DNA from: Acephala macrosclerotiorum
Taxonomy: Eukaryota; Ascomycota; Leotiomycetes; Helotiales; Mollisiaceae
Length of the DNA: 54,073 bases
Direction of reading: 5' to 3'
NCBI GenBank assembly: GCA_014904845.1
Contig: MU119533.1
Coordinates: 1-54,073, forward strand
This document shows, in pieces, positions 50,096 to 54,073 of this stretch; within the stretch, counting starts at the first letter, position 1, and each line of letters opens with the position of its first letter. A program made the position numbers and the translations under genes. The notes under the pieces were generated by a model, which saw nothing but the letters and a program-made list of their open reading frames with translations, did no database searches and was not told the DNA's origin.

Positions 50096-53000
50096 ATTAA
50101 TAATAAAATATTGATAATAAAAATAAAAAATTTAAATAAAAAATTTATTTTAATTTAAAATACTTTATATAATAATTATTTGAATAGAATAAATAAAATT
50201 AATATTTTGATCGAATATATTTAAATTAAATTCGAATTAATTTACAAATAATTAATTAATAACGATAAATAAAAAAAAAATTTAATTATAAAAATTATTT
50301 GATTTTTATAATTGTTCGAAATTTTTAAAAAAAAATTTTTAATAATATTTTTATTAATTTATTTGCAATTTATTATAATATATAAATATATTTTAAAAAA
50401 TAATTTTTAATAATTTTTTTACGAATAAAATAATATTAAATATTAATATATTTTATTTAAACGTAAAATTGAAAATTTTTTATAAATATAATAATATTTT
50501 AATTATTTTCGTAAATAATAATAATAATATTTATATTTAAATTATTAAAATTAATTTATTTAAAAAAATTTAAAATCAAATTATTTTTTTGATTATATTC
50601 GTTTATTCGATATATTCGATTTTATAAAATAAAAAGAAAATTGTAAATTAACGTTTAATAAATTAATTAATAATTATCGATTTTATATTAAAAACGTAAT
50701 TAAATATCGATTATTTAATATTATAATCGTCGATTTAATCGAAATCGATATAATTTTCAAATAATTAAATCGATTCTCGAAAAATTAAATTTATATTAAA
50801 TATAATTTAAATATATTAAAAAAAAAATTTTATTGTTTTTATATAAATTTCGATCGAATTCGAAATAAATCGATTAACGATTAAAATAATATAAATAAAA
50901 TCGAATTAAATATTGAATATAATATATATAAAAAAATCGATAATATATTAATATATTTATTAAAAATAAAAAAATATTTAATAATTTTTTTCAATTAAAA
51001 TTAAATAAATTATTAATTTTATTAAAGTATTAATAATCGAGTAAATGAATATATTATTATTTTCGAAAAATTTTCAAAAATAAATTATTTGTAAAAAATA
51101 ATAAAAATAATAAAAACGATTTTAAATAATTTTTATATTTAAATAAAAATAACATAAATTGAAATTAAATATATAAAAATAAAAATTGATATTTTGTTTA
51201 ATAATATCGATATTTTTTCGTAGATTATTAATAATAAAAAAATTATTAATATAAATAATAATAATAATATTTTTTTAATAAAAAATAAAAATATTAATAT
51301 TAAAAAATTTGAAATTTTATTTCAAAAAAGAATTAATAAAAATATTGTATTATATATAAAATAATTATTTGAAATTATATAAAGTTTTATTGAATTTAAT
51401 AATTTTTAAAATATTATATTTATTAAATAAATCGATATAAATTTTAATATTGATTTTTTTGTATAAAAAAAATTATTTTTATATTTATTTAATTAATTTT
51501 ATAGTTTATTAATTTTATTATCAAAATAAAAATCTTATAAAAATCGATTTTTTTTTTATTTAATATCGCAAATTATTTATTATATTTTATATTATAAATT
51601 TTTTTTATAATATTATATTTAATTTAAAATATTTATTTTTTTATAAGTAATTTATAATTGTTTAAATATTTTATTTTTGTTTACGTTTTATTTTTTATTG
51701 AAAATAATTTTTTTTTTGTATTATTATTTTTTATTATTTTTATTACGAATAATTTATAATTTATTCGAGTATTTAATATTTGAAAAATTTATTTAAATTT
51801 ATATAATCGAAAAAAGAAAAATTAAAAAATACTCGTTATAAAATACGAAATAAAACGAAAAAAAAAATTAAATTAAAAAATTTAAAAGATTATTAAAAGT
51901 ATAAATAATTACGAAAAATAATAAAATAATTTAATTTGATATTAAAATTTGATTTATTTTTAATAAATAAAATAAACGTAATTTTTTAAAAATAAAAATA
52001 TTATAAATATTTTTATTGTTTTTTAAATTCGTTTTTTATATTAAATAATATATAATATTTATTTTTAAAATTTTCTTTGATTGAATTAAAAAAATTTGAT
52101 TGTTGAAAATAAAAAAAATTTAATAAATCGATAAAATTCAAAAAATTTAATTATTAATAAAAAAAATTCAAATAAATTAATTTTATTATTAATATTTAAA
52201 TCAAATTTCGATTTTTGAATATAATTTTTTTTTATTTTTCAAAGAAATTAAAAATTTTTTAATAAAAAATTATTTAATTAAAAAACGTTTTAATTAAATT
52301 CGATTAAAAAGTTTTTATATTAAAAATTTAATTAATAATTTATATAAAAACAATAAAACAATTTAATAATTACAAATTAAAAATACAATTAAAAAATAAA
52401 AAATTATTGATTTTATATTATTAAATAAACGATTAATATTTTGAAAAAAATAAAAAATTATTATAAAATAAAAAAATAAATTAATTTAAATAAATTTAAT
52501 TTTAAATAATCGAAAATAAATAATAATAAAATAATTGGTTTTATATAATTAATAAATTAATTTTTTATTATTAATTGTTTTTTTTTTACGATTTAAATCG
52601 AATAAAAATATTAAAATTAATAAATAAAATAAAATAATAAATTTCGATACGAATTTTAATATTAAAATAAAAATTAACGATTTAATTAAATTTATAAAAT
52701 AATTTATAAATTATTAAAATTTGTATTTGTATTTGTTTTTTGAAATAAATTTATTTTAAAAAATATATTTAATTTTTTTAATTGAAATCGTTTAAATAAT
52801 ATAATTATTTAATTTTAAAATTTATATAAAATATTTTTTTTATATTTAATTAAAAATTTTTAAATAATTTTATTTTAATTTTTTAATTTTTATTAAAATT
52901 ATAATAATAAATAATAAAATTAAAAATTTTAATATAATTGTAATTAAATTTTTTATCGTATTACGTTTTAAATAATAATATATTAATTATAAAATAATAT

Positions 53001-54073
53001 AATCAAAATTAAAAATAATACGTATATTTAATCGCTTTTAATTAAAAATTGAAATCGAAATTAATTTTTTTAAAAAAAATTTTTTTTTTTTAAATAATTT
53101 ATTTAAATTATTTGAATAAATTATTTATTTTTAATAAATATAATTCGATAAATTTTTAATTAATATTTTTTTTCTTGAAAATTTTATAAAATTTATTAAT
53201 TACGTATTTTTTTTATTATTATTTTATAATTGTTTAATTATTTATTTTTTATTTTAATATTTAAAATAATTTTTAAAATAAATAAAACAATTTGTAATTT
53301 TATTTTTAAATTTAATAATATATATTTATATTAATTTAATTTTATTATATATAAATATAATAAAAAATTAATTATTATTAAATTTTTTAATAAAAATTAA
53401 ATTAATTTTATTAAAATAAATCAATTTTATTAAATGTTTTTTTAATTCAATAAAATAATTATATAATTTTTATTTATTTTTTTATATAATATATATATTA
53501 TAAATATATAATTTATTTTTAAATTTGATTATAAAATTAATTAAAAATTTATTAAATTTTTAAATATTAAAATAATTTATACAATTATATCAAATAAATT
53601 TATTTTAAACGATCGTATAAATTTCAAATAATTTAAATAAATAAAAAATTTATTTAATTACAATTTTAATTATTAAAATAATAATTATCGTAAAACGATA
53701 TAAAAAAATTATTTAATTCGATCGAAAAATCAAAAATTCTTTCGTATAATAATATTAATTTTATATTTATTAATTATTTATAAAATTATAAATAAAAAAA
53801 TTTATTTTTAAAAAATTAAAAAATCGAAATAAAATTATATAATTTTATAAACGAATATTATTTAATATTAATAAAAATAAATATTATTAATTTATTATTC
53901 GAATTTAAAATCGAAATAAAAAAGTTTTCAATTTTTTCGAATTTAATTTATTTTTTTATATTTTTATATAATTTGAAATTATTAAATCGAAAATTAATAA
54001 ATTGAAATCGATTTATAATAATATAATTAATATAATTAATATTAACGATTTAATTATTTTTAAAAAATTTAAT
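50096..54073. other. AT-rich degraded sequence, no gene seen
   Basis: Nearly pure A/T with somewhat more CpG than the left block between about 50,580 and 50,960. No frames, repeats or gene edges were recognised up to the window end. Confidence 0.5.

Overview
The window is nuclear DNA of a filamentous ascomycete (Pezizomycotina). Three things show this. Its genes carry short 46-72 nt GT-AG introns. The gene families are typical of these fungi: two cytochrome P450s, a toxD/trans-enoyl-reductase-like MDR protein, a small-molecule methyltransferase and an APH-fold kinase. The DNA alternates sharply between GC-balanced islands and extremely AT-rich blocks. The AT-rich blocks have the signature of repeat-induced point mutation (RIP): duplicated sequences differ almost only by C-to-T and G-to-A, and the remaining G/C is largely in CpG. 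No species call is justified.

Layout. Positions 1 to about 16,990 are an AT-rich transposon graveyard. It holds a complete 6.2-kb LTR retrotransposon (980-7218, 225-bp LTRs, 5-bp target duplication) inserted into an inverted copy of the same family. A third truncated copy, an inverted repeat with a small unmutated core, microsatellites and a dispersed repeat follow. Positions about 17,000-27,650 are a gene island interrupted by two terminal-inverted-repeat elements. Positions 27,651-37,904 are a nested pair of degraded LTR elements, a 7.5-kb element inside a shorter relative. Positions about 39,465-41,890 are a small gene island with an APH-family gene. Positions about 41,900-54,073 are a second AT-rich block with no gene I can recognise.

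The 17-27 kb island looks like part of a secondary-metabolite tailoring cluster. P450-1 (minus) and the enoyl-reductase-like gene (plus) are divergent and share a short promoter. P450-2 (plus) and the methyltransferase (minus) converge. All four genes appear intact. The exon models given here close in frame: 565 aa, 396 aa, 519 aa and, for the single-exon methyltransferase, 328 aa. No PKS, NRPS or terpene synthase is visible, so the backbone enzyme would have to lie outside the window or be lost. The enoyl-reductase-like type most often serves a highly reducing PKS lacking its own ER domain; that link is inference.

The most notable observations are: a 599-bp inverted-repeat element with a 5-bp target duplication inside intron 1 of the enoyl-reductase gene, whose removal leaves a 49-nt intron; the nested same-family retrotransposons with matching target duplications; domains where only one strand's cytosines survived mutation; and small unmutated islands containing CACGTG inside the AT desert.
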